Positions 8,135 to 17,331 of a DNA stretch of 39,313 bases are shown one piece after another. Each line of letters begins with the position of its first letter. Within the stretch, counting starts at the first letter, position 1. The DNA is taken from assembly GCA_937885695.1 (NCBI GenBank), contig CALABP010000043.1:1-39313 (forward strand), read 5' to 3'. The notes beneath the pieces are model-generated. The model was not told where the DNA came from. It ran no database searches and worked only from the letters and a program-made list of their open reading frames with translations. The DNA is from DTU089 sp002440045 (GTDB taxonomy: Bacteria > Bacillota > Clostridia > Oscillospirales > Acutalibacteraceae). The position numbers and the translations under genes were made by a program.

Positions 8135-9229
8135 ATGAAAAAACGTGTGCTCAGCGTTATTTCAAAGTTAACAATTGGCGGTGCCGAAAAGGTTGCGAGA
8201 GACATCGGCTTTTATGCCGACAGCGAAGAGTTTGAAACTCATTATCTTGTTTTCGGCGAAAAAAAAGGCGATTATGAAGATGAGCTTACAGCGCGCGGCT
8301 GCAAAATCATACGCATTCCCGAGCCTTCCGAAAATTACGCGGCGTACTTTAATAATTTAAAAAAGCTTATAAACGAATATCATTACGACATAATTCATGC
8401 GCACACAATGTTCAACATAGGCTGGGCAATGCTTGCGGGCAAGCTTTGCAAAGTCCCCGTGAGGGTGGCGCATTCGCACTCGGCGCTTGAAGAAAAACGC
8501 GATTTTAAAACAAGGGTTTATGAAAGCCTTATGCGGTTTTTAATAAAAATGTGCGCAACCGATTTTGTCGCCTGCGGGAAAAAGGCGGGCGAAAGGCTTT
8601 ACGGCAAACGCTTTTTTAATAAAAAAGGCACTTTGATATTGAACGGTATTGATGTTAAAAGCTTTCGCTTTGACGAAGAAAAACGAAAAGAGATAAGAGA
8701 AAAGCTTAACATCGGCGAAAAGTTTGTTATAGGCCATGCGGGTCATTTGGCTGCCGTCAAAAATCAGGGCTTTTTAATTGAAATTATGCCCGAAATATTA
8801 AAAAAGAAGCCCGAAAGCGTTTTGCTTCTTTTGGGTGACGGCGAAGAGCGCGAAAACTATGAGAAAAAAGTCAGTGAGCTTAATTTGGAAGACAAAGTGA
8901 TTTTTACGGGCAACGTCAGAAATGTCGGCGACTGTTTAAGCGCGATGGACGTTTTTGCATTTCCGTCGCTTTACGAAGGTACGCCGCTTTCTATAATTGA
9001 GGTTCAGTCAAACGGACTGCCGTGTGTTATTTCGGACTCCGTTCCGAACGACGTTTTTTTAACAGAGCTTATAAAACCGCTTTCGCTTTCCAAAAAAGCC
9101 GATTGGGTCGACGAAATTTGTAAAGCACAGCGCAAAAACCCGAAAGCATATACGGAAATTATGGAGAAATCGCCTTTTGACCTTTATTCTGCGCTTAACA
9201 GGTTTTATAAAATTTATAGGGGAGAATAA
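8135..9229 (+). CDS. Glycosyltransferase family 4 (GT-B)
   Basis: GT4 enzyme of 364 residues. The N-terminus has the glycine-rich loop TIGGAEKVARD, and HAHTMFNIG and VAHSHSAL lie in the acceptor half. The donor half starts at VIGHAGHLAAVKNQG and has E-x7-E in YEGTPLSIIEVQSNGLP. The ATG start has AGGAG about 8 nt upstream. The C-terminus (SLSKKADWVDEI) is typical of EpsF-type proteins of Firmicute exopolysaccharide loci. It sits 18 nt after the previous gene and 5 nt before the next glycosyltransferase, so all are in one transcript. Confidence 0.9.
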   Translation: MKKRVLSVISKLTIGGAEKVARDIGFYADSEEFETHYLVFGEKKGDYEDELTARGCKIIRIPEPSENYAAYFNNLKKLINEYHYDIIHAHTMFNIGWAMLAGKLCKVPVRVAHSHSALEEKRDFKTRVYESLMRFLIKMCATDFVACGKKAGERLYGKRFFNKKGTLILNGIDVKSFRFDEEKRKEIREKLNIGEKFVIGHAGHLAAVKNQGFLIEIMPEILKKKPESVLLLLGDGEERENYEKKVSELNLEDKVIFTGNVRNVGDCLSAMDVFAFPSLYEGTPLSIIEVQSNGLPCVISDSVPNDVFLTELIKPLSLSKKADWVDEICKAQRKNPKAYTEIMEKSPFDLYSALNRFYKIYRGE

Positions 9230-9234
9230 TCCGA

Positions 9235-10344
9235 GTGATAAAAATTCTGTTCTTTATTGAAACGCTCAAGGGCGGCGGCGCCGAAAAGGTGCTTAAAAAT
9301 CTTGTCAATTCAATGGATAAAAGCAGGTTCGACATAACCGTTCAAACGCTTTATAACGAAGATGTTTCGGGCGAGCTTGACGAAAAAATCAATTATAGGT
9401 TTTGCTATCCTTATAAAAACAGCATTTTTATGGGAATTATGCGCACCGAAGCGGCTTTGGGTCTTACATATGAGTTCCATATTAAAGGTGATTATGATAT
9501 TGAAGTCGCATATCTTGAATGCGGCGCAACAAAAATAATGGCGTCGTCAACAAACAAAAAGGCGAAAAAGGTCGCGTGGGTTCACTGCGATTTAAGTAAA
9601 AAAGCCGACGATTTTGAGAGCTTTGTTAAAAGCACAAAGGGCTATTACGCTAAATATGACAAGGTTGTTTGCGTTTCCGATGACGTTAAAAATTCATTTA
9701 TAAAAGGCTACGGCAACACGCCCGAAGCAATAACGCTTTATAACTGCTTTGACGACAGCGAAATTTTAAGAAAGTCGCAGGTGCCGCTTCCGTTTGAAAA
9801 AGATGAAAATTGCCCTGTGTGCATAGCGGTTGGCAGGCTTACCGAGCAAAAAGGCTTTGACAGGCTTCTTTCGGCGCATAAGCGCCTTCTTGACGAAGGC
9901 ATTTTTCACAAGCTTTGGGTTTTGGGCGACGGCGAGGACAAAGCGGCGCTCGAAAAGTTCGCAGAAACAAACGGCCTTTCAAAAACAGTGTCGTTTTTAG
10001 GCTTCTGCGATAATCCGTATCCGTATATAAAGGCTGCCGATTTTTATGTTTGCTCTTCGCGTTATGAGGGCTTTAGTACGACTGTTGTCGAAAGCCTTGT
10101 TATAGGCACGCCCGTTGTCACAACAGATTGCACAGGTATGAACGAGCTTCTTTGTGAAAGCGAATACGGACTTATCGTTGAAAACAGCGAACAAGGCATT
10201 TTTGACGGAATGAAGCGGTTTCTTACCGACGAAACGCTTCTCTATGCTTATAAAAAAAGAGCCGCGCTTCGCGGCGGCTTCTTCAAAAAAGACAACGCCG
10301 TGTTAATGACGGAAGACTTTTTTGAAAAATTACTTTCGGAATAA
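9235..10344 (+). CDS. Glycosyltransferase family 4 (GT-B)
   Basis: GT4 enzyme, 369 residues, starting with GTG at 9235 behind AGGGGAGA. The N-terminus ILFFIETLKGGGAEKV is the donor-pocket glycine loop. AVGRLTEQKGFDRLL opens the C-terminal domain, and E-x7-E is found in RYEGFSTTVVESLVIGTPVV. The N-terminal region is distinct from the 8135 enzyme despite the shared GGAEKV motif, so this is a second GT4 type and not a recent duplicate. The loop DCTGMNELL after the E-x7-E is common in galactosyl- or N-acetylgalactosaminyl-type GT4s, but that is not enough to assign a sugar. Confidence 0.9.
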   Translation: MIKILFFIETLKGGGAEKVLKNLVNSMDKSRFDITVQTLYNEDVSGELDEKINYRFCYPYKNSIFMGIMRTEAALGLTYEFHIKGDYDIEVAYLECGATKIMASSTNKKAKKVAWVHCDLSKKADDFESFVKSTKGYYAKYDKVVCVSDDVKNSFIKGYGNTPEAITLYNCFDDSEILRKSQVPLPFEKDENCPVCIAVGRLTEQKGFDRLLSAHKRLLDEGIFHKLWVLGDGEDKAALEKFAETNGLSKTVSFLGFCDNPYPYIKAADFYVCSSRYEGFSTTVVESLVIGTPVVTTDCTGMNELLCESEYGLIVENSEQGIFDGMKRFLTDETLLYAYKKRAALRGGFFKKDNAVLMTEDFFEKLLSE

Positions 10345-10366
10345 AAATCATTTTGGAGGATAAGAC

Positions 10367-11515
10367 GTGTTTTTACAGCTGGCGCTGTTTTTCGCCGTTG
10401 CGGCGGTAACGCTTTTGTTTGCGCTCAATAAAAATGTGAATAACGGCAAACGGCTGTGCGTTCAGTGCGTCACGGTCATACTGACCTGCTTTTCGGGGCT
10501 TCGCTCGTGGCGTTACGGCGACCTTATGCACTATTGCTACGCCTATCTCAGTGCCAACACCCCCGATTGGCAGCTTGATACAAAAAGCAGCGACACCGTG
10601 GGGCTTCAGCTTCTTTTCAGGGCTTTCGGTCAAATGGGCTTCGGTTTTGAAACTGTGCTTTTCTTCGCGGCGGCTTTTTGCGCAATAGCTCTCGGGGTGC
10701 TTGTTTACAGATTTTCTCCGTCGCCGTATTTCAGCTATCTTATGTATATAGCCCTCGGCAACTACTTTTTTACATACTCGGCATTTAAACAGGCAATTGC
10801 AAGCGCGTTTATTATGTTTGCATTTGTTTTCATAATAAATAAAAAGCCTTTAAGGTTTTTGCTGTGTGTTTTGGCGGCGTTTCTTTTCCACAAGCCCGCA
10901 ATTATATTTTTAATAGCATACCCAATAGCGCGAAAAAAAATAGACAAATTTTATTTTGCAATGCTCGGCGCGGCTGTTATTGCGGTCGTGTTCTTCCATG
11001 AAGAAATTGCAACGTGGTTTTCGATGCTTTATTACGACACGATGGAGTTTACCGCAAATGAAAGCGTCGGCTTCAAACAGACGATGATGATAATGATAAT
11101 TGTGCTGAGTTTGGTGTTAAGACCCGTTCGCGAATACGATACCGTTTATAAATGCACCTTCAGCATTATGGTGACGGCGGCGCTTATTCAAAGCTTCGCA
11201 ATATACGACAACGTGTTTACGCGCCTTTCGGACTACTTTTTCCAATTCTTTGTAATATTCATTCCTCTTATGCTCGAAACGGGAAAAGAGCAGGCGCAGA
11301 AATTCCCGGAGCACAAAGAGAAAATCAGATATACCTTCCAACGTTATTATCCGTTTTTAAAAATCGGAATAAGCTGTTTTGCGGTTTGGTACTATATATG
11401 GCAAATGGAATTAAACGCCGGGCTTCTTGCGAACTATAAATTTATCTGGCAGGACAGCGGCGAAACGTCTCTTGAGCTTTTGGAACAGTTTATAGAAACA
11501 GGCGGAATTTTGTAG
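10367..11515 (+). CDS. EpsG-family polysaccharide polymerase (Wzy-like)
   Basis: Integral membrane protein of 382 residues with about nine hydrophobic segments. It resembles EpsG (PF14897), which polymerises lipid-linked repeat units outside the membrane. Diagnostic stretches are CFSGLRSWRYGDLMHY after the second helix (Arg-rich loop with conserved G-D), FHKPAIIFL in the middle and DNVFTRLSDYFFQFF near the end. GTG at 10367 is preceded by GGAGG. It is the only polymerase candidate in the window, so the locus has a full Wzx/Wzy set together with the flippase at 14759. The linkage formed is unknown. Confidence 0.85.
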   Translation: MFLQLALFFAVAAVTLLFALNKNVNNGKRLCVQCVTVILTCFSGLRSWRYGDLMHYCYAYLSANTPDWQLDTKSSDTVGLQLLFRAFGQMGFGFETVLFFAAAFCAIALGVLVYRFSPSPYFSYLMYIALGNYFFTYSAFKQAIASAFIMFAFVFIINKKPLRFLLCVLAAFLFHKPAIIFLIAYPIARKKIDKFYFAMLGAAVIAVVFFHEEIATWFSMLYYDTMEFTANESVGFKQTMMIMIIVLSLVLRPVREYDTVYKCTFSIMVTAALIQSFAIYDNVFTRLSDYFFQFFVIFIPLMLETGKEQAQKFPEHKEKIRYTFQRYYPFLKIGISCFAVWYYIWQMELNAGLLANYKFIWQDSGETSLELLEQFIETGGIL

Positions 11516-11542
11516 GCTGCGATTTTTTGGAGGTATTGTTAA

Positions 11543-12556
11543 ATGAAAGAAAATATGTTAAATAGAGTACCGTTGAAGATTTATAGGGATTTGCGGTGGT
11601 TAAAAGGTGAAAAGCAATGCTATTTTGACATACGGTCAAAATTTTCTAAGGAATATGCCGATATTTGGTTTTCGGCAGAAAAAGCAATATATAAGTATGG
11701 CAAGTCCGAAGAAACATACAAAGCAATTAACGCAAGAGATAAATACGTTATGAACTATATTGAAGACAGCTGCCGAGATGTAATTGAAAAGTATAAAAAT
11801 GCAGAGCTGCAAACGGTTTCGGCTAATCAAAGCGACAAGAAAATATGGGTGCTTTGGTGGACGGGCGAAGAATCTGCTCCGGATATTGTAAAAGCTTGTG
11901 TTAAAAGTATAAGAAAAAATGCAGGAAATCATGAAGTCGTTTTTTTAGACAAAGATAATTACGAAAAATATGTTAATCTGCCAAAACATATTATCGAAAA
12001 ACATGATTCGAAACAAATGTCACACGCTGCCTTTTCGGACATTTTGCGAAATGCGCTTCTTGCAAAGCATGGCGGAGCGTGGATTGATTCCACTGTTTTT
12101 GTTTCAAAGCCTTTGCCTGAGTTTTTGTTTGAATCGCCGTTTTATACTGCGAAAAGTGTTGATTTGTCGGCATTTTATTTTTCCCATTCAAGGTGGACTG
12201 GGTATTTTTTGTGCGGCGAAACAAACTTCCCGCTTTTTAGTTTCACAAGAGATATGCTTATTGAATATTGGGAAAAGAATGATTTTATAATAGATTACCT
12301 GCTTATGGATTACGTTTTTGATATCGCCTGCAAAACAATTCCAAGCGTTAAAGCCGTGATGGAAAAAGTGCCCGATAACAACCTTTTACGGGGCAGACTG
12401 ATGGCACATATTAACGAGCCGTATTCAGATGAGTTGTTTTCTGAGTTACAAAACGGAGAGACATTTATATCTAAGCTTTCGTGGCGCTATGGTAATCCGG
12501 TCGAAAAGACGAAAGACGGTAAGTTAACGAATTACGGCTATTTGTTAAAACTTTAA
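11543..12556 (+). CDS. Capsular polysaccharide synthesis-type glycosyltransferase (Caps_synth)
   Basis: Looks like the PF05704 family, 337 residues, related to GT32-type enzymes. The domain starts at IWVLWWTGEESAPDIV (101-116). It continues through SDILRNALLAKHGGAWID (165-182), where the Asp of GGAWID stands in for a DxD metal site. ATG 11543 follows GGAGG. About 100 N-terminal residues precede the domain and are unassigned. The gene looks more AT-rich than its neighbours, with more AGA, AGG, ATA and TTA codons and fewer CTT and CGC. This hints at separate acquisition. It probably adds a sugar late in the repeat unit, being just after the polymerase gene. Family assignment is from motifs only. 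Confidence 0.82.
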   Translation: MKENMLNRVPLKIYRDLRWLKGEKQCYFDIRSKFSKEYADIWFSAEKAIYKYGKSEETYKAINARDKYVMNYIEDSCRDVIEKYKNAELQTVSANQSDKKIWVLWWTGEESAPDIVKACVKSIRKNAGNHEVVFLDKDNYEKYVNLPKHIIEKHDSKQMSHAAFSDILRNALLAKHGGAWIDSTVFVSKPLPEFLFESPFYTAKSVDLSAFYFSHSRWTGYFLCGETNFPLFSFTRDMLIEYWEKNDFIIDYLLMDYVFDIACKTIPSVKAVMEKVPDNNLLRGRLMAHINEPYSDELFSELQNGETFISKLSWRYGNPVEKTKDGKLTNYGYLLKL

Positions 12557-12569
12557 TTTGGTGGTTAAA

Positions 12570-13625
12570 TTGATTGATGTTATAATTCCGTCGTATAATT
12601 GCGAAAATACGCTTGAAAGCACCGTTGAAAGTATAATAAATTCAGGGCTTAAAAGCTTTGATATAATACTTGTTGACGACGGCTCAACCGACAAAACTCC
12701 TGCTTTGTGCGACGCACTTTCCGAAAAATACGAAAACGTTTCATGTATTCACAAGAAAAACGGCGGTGTTTCTTCTGCCCGTAATGAAGGAATAAGAGCG
12801 GCAAAAGGCGAATATTTGCTGTTTTTTGATTCCGACGACACTGCGGAATGCGGTGCGTTTTCCGAAGCGGAAGAAATTCTTTTGAAAAAAGCGCCCGATA
12901 TGCTCATTTTCGGAATGTATTTTGATTATTACAAAAACGGCAAAATGTATGGGTGCGATGAACTTGTTTATGAAAAAGAGGGGCTTTTTAATAAAAAGGC
13001 GCTTCTTGACAGCTTTTATGAGCTTTACATATGCAACGCGCTGTCGTCAAGCTGCAACAAATTTTTCAAAAAAAGTATTATCGACAAAAACGCAATCTTT
13101 TTTGACGAGAAAATGATAATACTTGAGGATTTTGAATTTTCTCTTAAAAATATTTGTTTTTGTGAAAATTTTTATTGCCTAAAAAAGGCTTTGTATCATT
13201 ATAAACAGCCCGAAAACGAAAAAAGAATACTCGGGCGGCTCAAAAAAATTCCGCAGGCGAGCGAATATATAAAGCCAATCGAAAACGACGCAGAACTGCT
13301 TAAAAGCTCCGGAGCTCTTTCGGGCGGCGATACCGAAAATGTTGACAAAGTTATAAGAAAGCTGTTTTTTATGCTGTTAAGGCAAAAGGTGTTTTTAGCA
13401 AGCTTTGGGCAAGTAAAGCTTGCGTCGCAGGATTTTAAAAACAGTAAATATACATCTTTTATAAACGAGCTTTCCGGGCGGGACAGGGATTTGTGCACGG
13501 ATGTTTTAAATTGCAATGTATTTAAAGTGATGCTTGCAACACGGCTGCAGTTTACAAAAAATCTTATAATCAATTTTTTAAAACGGCTGAATTTATATGA
13601 CAGGCTGAAAGGTGCGTTAAAATGA
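12570..13625 (+). CDS. Glycosyltransferase family 2
   Basis: GT-A enzyme, 351 residues from TTG 12570, giving the usual N-terminus MIDVIIPSYN. GGTGG lies 5 nt upstream of this TTG, while a TTG at 12558 has no ribosome site. Motifs are VDDGSTDKT (35-43), KKNGGVSSARN (62-72), DSDD (87-90) and a probable base in ILEDFEF. The C-terminal 100 residues are helical and basic, ending LNLYDRLKGALK, probably for membrane contact. The stop overlaps the next start as ATGA. TTG is rare as a start in this window, so translation may be weak. Confidence 0.87.
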   Translation: MIDVIIPSYNCENTLESTVESIINSGLKSFDIILVDDGSTDKTPALCDALSEKYENVSCIHKKNGGVSSARNEGIRAAKGEYLLFFDSDDTAECGAFSEAEEILLKKAPDMLIFGMYFDYYKNGKMYGCDELVYEKEGLFNKKALLDSFYELYICNALSSSCNKFFKKSIIDKNAIFFDEKMIILEDFEFSLKNICFCENFYCLKKALYHYKQPENEKRILGRLKKIPQASEYIKPIENDAELLKSSGALSGGDTENVDKVIRKLFFMLLRQKVFLASFGQVKLASQDFKNSKYTSFINELSGRDRDLCTDVLNCNVFKVMLATRLQFTKNLIINFLKRLNLYDRLKGALK

Positions 13626-14743
13626 AGGAGTTTTTTTTAAAAGCTGTAAGAAAGCTGCGCCTGCAAAAAATCATATATATGTTTTTAACGCCGTTTTTCG
13701 GGCGCTGTTTTAAAAGCGATGATGAGAAAGCCGAAAAAATACTTGAAGATTTTTTCCCGTACACAAAAAGCACTTCGTTAAGAAAAAACAGAATTTCGGA
13801 AGATGAAAGCGACCTTACGGTGATTATTGCGGCATATAATGCCGAAAAATACATTAAAGAGTGTCTCGATTCTGTTTTGTATCAAAAAACCGCTTACAAG
13901 TTTAATGTAACCGTTGTTAATGACGGCTCGACAGACGGTACGCTTAGTATTCTTGAAAGCTATAAAGATGATAAATTGCAAATAATTTCAAAAGAAAACG
14001 GCGGATTGTCTTCTGCGAGAAATAAAGCGCTTGAGACGGTAAAAAGCAAATATATTATGTTTTTGGATGCCGACGATACGCTTGAAGAAAACGCCGTGGA
14101 TTTATTTTTGAGCAACGCGTACAAAAACGACGCCGACATTGTTGAATCGGGCTACAGCTTTTTTGACGGCGAGCACCGTTACGGCGGCTTTTTGCACAGC
14201 GGCGGCGTTTATGAAGGCGCGCTCGGCATTCTTAACGGTTTTGCCTGTATGAAAGTAATAAAAAGCAGGCTGTTTGAGAATGTATGCTTTCCCGAAGGAT
14301 TTTGGTTTGAAGATACAATTATGACAATGCTGATTTTTCCGAACGTGAAAAAAAGCGTTACCCTTAAAGAAAAGCTGTATAATTACAGGGTAAACCAAAA
14401 TTCAATAACATCGCTTGCCAAAACGAAAAAAAAATCTTTGGATACATTTTGGGTTACGAAGCAAACGCTTGACGACGCAAAAATGCTTGGCATTTGTATG
14501 GAAAAGGAATTTTTAAAACAGTTTTTGCGCCAGATTGCAGTGAATTATTCAAGAATAAAAGGGCTGCCTGCCGATGTCCGTTTTTCGGTGTTTGACTTAA
14601 CGCAAAAAATGCTTTTTGATAATTTCAAAAGCTTTGAAAACGGTGTTGACGGCTTTTGGTATAAAGAGCTCAGCAAGGCTGTAAGATGCGGGCAATACAA
14701 AAAATACTGCCTTATTTGTGATTTGAATGAATATTTGTCATAG
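13622..14743 (+). CDS. Glycosyltransferase family 2 with N-terminal extension
   Basis: GT-A enzyme, 373 residues. The catalytic domain does not begin until about residue 64 (DLTVIIAAYN). Before it is a basic, partly hydrophobic 60-residue extension (FFLKAVRKLRLQKIIYMF). Motifs are VVNDGSTDGT (98-107), KENGGLSSARN (124-134), LDADD (148-152, DADD in place of DSDD) and FWFEDTIM with the probable base. The extension could bind the membrane or a partner. Coupling to the previous gene is by ATGA, so the two GT2s may work in sequence. Donor unknown. Confidence 0.87.
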   Translation: MKEFFLKAVRKLRLQKIIYMFLTPFFGRCFKSDDEKAEKILEDFFPYTKSTSLRKNRISEDESDLTVIIAAYNAEKYIKECLDSVLYQKTAYKFNVTVVNDGSTDGTLSILESYKDDKLQIISKENGGLSSARNKALETVKSKYIMFLDADDTLEENAVDLFLSNAYKNDADIVESGYSFFDGEHRYGGFLHSGGVYEGALGILNGFACMKVIKSRLFENVCFPEGFWFEDTIMTMLIFPNVKKSVTLKEKLYNYRVNQNSITSLAKTKKKSLDTFWVTKQTLDDAKMLGICMEKEFLKQFLRQIAVNYSRIKGLPADVRFSVFDLTQKMLFDNFKSFENGVDGFWYKELSKAVRCGQYKKYCLICDLNEYLS

Positions 14744-14758
14744 CACGGAGTTTTAAAT

Positions 14759-16270
14759 ATGAACACAAAGCGCGGACTAAACAACATAATATACGGAATT
14801 TTGTCGCAAGCCGTAACTCTTGGCTTGGGGCTTATAATACCGCGCCTTGTTCTCGTTAGCCTCGGCTCCGAAGCGAACGGACTTTTGCATTCAATCTCTA
14901 CGGTGTTTACATATTTAACGCTTCTTGAAGCGGGCGTCGGCAAGGCGACAAGTCAGGCGCTTTATAAACCCCTTTCAGAGGATAACCGCAATAAAATCAA
15001 TTCGATAATGTCGGCAACAAACAGGTTCTACCGCAAAACGGGTTATATATATTCTGCGGCGGTTATTGTCTTTGCCGTTGTTTATTGCCTTTTTGTTAAA
15101 ACCTCGCTTTCAAAGGTTGTTGTGTTCTCGGTAATAATTTTAACGGGCGCGTCAAGCGTGTTAAGCTACTTTGTTCAGGGCAAGTACACCGTGTTTATGG
15201 GCGCAGAGGGCAGAGGATACGTTCTTACAAACTTTTCTACCGTAACGACTGTCTTAGCTTCTGTCGGCAAAATAGCGCTTTTGGTTTACGGATTCGGCGT
15301 TGTTGAAATACAGGGAATGTATCTGTTTTTCTCGGTGCTTCAAATGTTTTTTGTCGTGTATTACATCAGGCGCAATTATGCGTGGTTAAGCGTTAAAGCA
15401 AAACCCGATTATGAAGCGATTTCTCAAAAGAATTACGTTTTGCTTCATCAAATTACCGGAATGATTTTTGACAATACCGATATACTTTTGCTTACTGTAA
15501 TGAGCGGACTTAAAACGGTAAGCGTGTATTCGATGTACACAACGTTTTATACGGTTATCAAAAGCGTTTTAAACACCGTTTCGTATTCATATTCTTATGC
15601 GCTCGGCAGAATTTTTCATTCGGATAAAGAAGAGTTTAAAAGATTGCACAATGTATATGAGCTTTACAATATGTCGCTGACTTTTGCGCTTATGTGTATA
15701 CTCAATATGTTCATTTTGCCGTTTATGAAAATATATACGGCTGATGTTACCGACATTAATTATATAGATAAATATATCCCGATGCTCTTTACAACGGTTT
15801 ATCTTCTTTCAAACGGCAGGGCTTCTTCGGGGCTTGTTATTGATTTTGCACAGCACTTTGAGCAAACAAAATGGCGCGCCGTGTTAGAGTCGGCAATTAA
15901 TATCGGAGTATCTGTTGTCGCAATACATTTTCTCGGGATATACGGTGCGCTTATCGGCACAATCGCCGCGCTTCTTTACAGGGCAAACGATATGATTATT
16001 TATGCAAACAGACTTTTGGGTCGAAGCCCGTGGATAACTTATAAACGCTGGCTTGTAAATCTCGTTTTGTTCTTAGGGCTTACATTTGCCATGAACGCGG
16101 TGCTCCCCGAAATAAGCACTCTTTTGCCGCTCGTTATCTATGCGGGAATTTCAACGGCAATCGTTGTGCCGGCATTTATTGCGGTTAATTCGGTCTGCGA
16201 ATTGAAAACGGCAAAGTACGCCGTATCGCTTTTGAAAAAAGTGTTAAAAAATAAGGGGGAAAGGGTATGA
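14759..16270 (+). CDS. Wzx-type repeat-unit flippase (MOP superfamily)
   Basis: Membrane protein of 503 residues with about 12 to 14 hydrophobic segments, of the MATE-like MOP fold used by Wzx and RfbX flippases. It would move undecaprenyl-linked repeat units to the outer face for polymerisation by the EpsG-like protein. The N-terminus (NNIIYGILSQAVTLGLGLII, then SEANGLLHSI and LLEAGVGKATSQALYKPL) matches the polysaccharide-export subgroup found in Firmicutes. ATG 14759 has GGAG upstream. The stop overlaps the next start as ATGA. Lipid II flippase (MurJ) is unlikely given the context and the N-terminal pattern. Confidence 0.9.
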   Translation: MNTKRGLNNIIYGILSQAVTLGLGLIIPRLVLVSLGSEANGLLHSISTVFTYLTLLEAGVGKATSQALYKPLSEDNRNKINSIMSATNRFYRKTGYIYSAAVIVFAVVYCLFVKTSLSKVVVFSVIILTGASSVLSYFVQGKYTVFMGAEGRGYVLTNFSTVTTVLASVGKIALLVYGFGVVEIQGMYLFFSVLQMFFVVYYIRRNYAWLSVKAKPDYEAISQKNYVLLHQITGMIFDNTDILLLTVMSGLKTVSVYSMYTTFYTVIKSVLNTVSYSYSYALGRIFHSDKEEFKRLHNVYELYNMSLTFALMCILNMFILPFMKIYTADVTDINYIDKYIPMLFTTVYLLSNGRASSGLVIDFAQHFEQTKWRAVLESAINIGVSVVAIHFLGIYGALIGTIAALLYRANDMIIYANRLLGRSPWITYKRWLVNLVLFLGLTFAMNAVLPEISTLLPLVIYAGISTAIVVPAFIAVNSVCELKTAKYAVSLLKKVLKNKGERV

Positions 16271-17322
16271 GCGAAAAGCAAAATGTTAAAAGAGACGCGT
16301 CATATGACTTGCTTCGAGTTATTTCGGCGTTTGCCGTTGTAATTATTCATACCTGCGCAACGGAATGGCGAAAAATCGACGTGCAATCAACCGATTGGTT
16401 GATAATTACCGTTTGGGATATGCTTTCAAAGTACAGCGTTCCGATATTTTTTATGGTTTCAGGGCGATTTTTGCTTGACAGGGCACACGAAAGCGATATT
16501 AAAACCACCCTTACAAAAAGGCTCCCTAAAATTGCGGCTGCATTTTTGTTTTGGTCCGCAATATATACGGTTGTCAACATCGTCAGAACAGACGATATAA
16601 AAAGCAATATAAAATGGATAATAGTAGAGTTCTTCACGGGCGAATATCATATGTGGTTTTTGTTTGCCCTTGCCTGTCTTTATATTGCGACGCCGCTTTT
16701 AAAGGCGATAGCCAACGATGAAAAGCTTTGCAAATATTATCTTATACTTTTCTTTTTGTTCCAGCTTGTTTTTCCCGCCGTCGGCAATATTCCGAAAATA
16801 GGCGTGTTTGTTGTTACGGCTCTTGAAAAAGCTCAGTTTAATTTAGTTATGGGCTTCAGCGGCTATTATGTTCTCGGCTATTATCTCGGAAAGCACCTTC
16901 CTAAAGGAAAGTCTAAAATATTCATCTATGCCGCCGGCGTTATCGGCACGGCTTACAGCGTTATTTCTGTTATTTCGGCTTCAAGAAGCGGCGGTGCCGC
17001 CGACGAAACCTCGGCGCAGTATTTAACCTGGAACGTGGCGCTTTCTTCAATCGCGGTATATACCGCAGTTTTAAGCGCGGCTTTAAAAAAGCCGATGAAA
17101 GAAAGAGCCGAAAACATCGTAAGCTTTCTTGCCGGCTACAGCTTCGGCGTATATCTTGCGCACCCGCTGTTTTTGTGGATTTTTGAATGGCTCGGTATCA
17201 CACCGAAGGCGTTTTCTCCGCTTTTAAGCGTTCCGCTTATTGCGGCTTTTGCAGCCGCAGTTTCGTTTTTGCTCGTATGGGCTTTAAGAAAAATACCGAA
17301 AATCGGAAAAATGATAACTTAA
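16267..17322 (+). CDS. Membrane acyltransferase family 3
   Basis: Acyltransferase_3 (PF01757) integral membrane enzyme, 351 residues, about ten hydrophobic segments. The R-x10-H motif is intact: R17 and H28 in DLLRVISAFAVVIIHTC. YSVPIFFMVSGRFLL and SFGVYLAHPLFLW are further family marks. Such proteins put acetyl or succinyl groups on surface sugars, either on the lipid-linked unit or on the growing polymer. No extracytoplasmic SGNH domain is attached. It is coupled to the flippase by ATGA. A second, divergent member is at 20378, so two different decorations are possible. Confidence 0.87.
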   Translation: MSEKQNVKRDASYDLLRVISAFAVVIIHTCATEWRKIDVQSTDWLIITVWDMLSKYSVPIFFMVSGRFLLDRAHESDIKTTLTKRLPKIAAAFLFWSAIYTVVNIVRTDDIKSNIKWIIVEFFTGEYHMWFLFALACLYIATPLLKAIANDEKLCKYYLILFFLFQLVFPAVGNIPKIGVFVVTALEKAQFNLVMGFSGYYVLGYYLGKHLPKGKSKIFIYAAGVIGTAYSVISVISASRSGGAADETSAQYLTWNVALSSIAVYTAVLSAALKKPMKERAENIVSFLAGYSFGVYLAHPLFLWIFEWLGITPKAFSPLLSVPLIAAFAAAVSFLLVWALRKIPKIGKMIT

Positions 17323-17331
17323 GAGGTTTTT

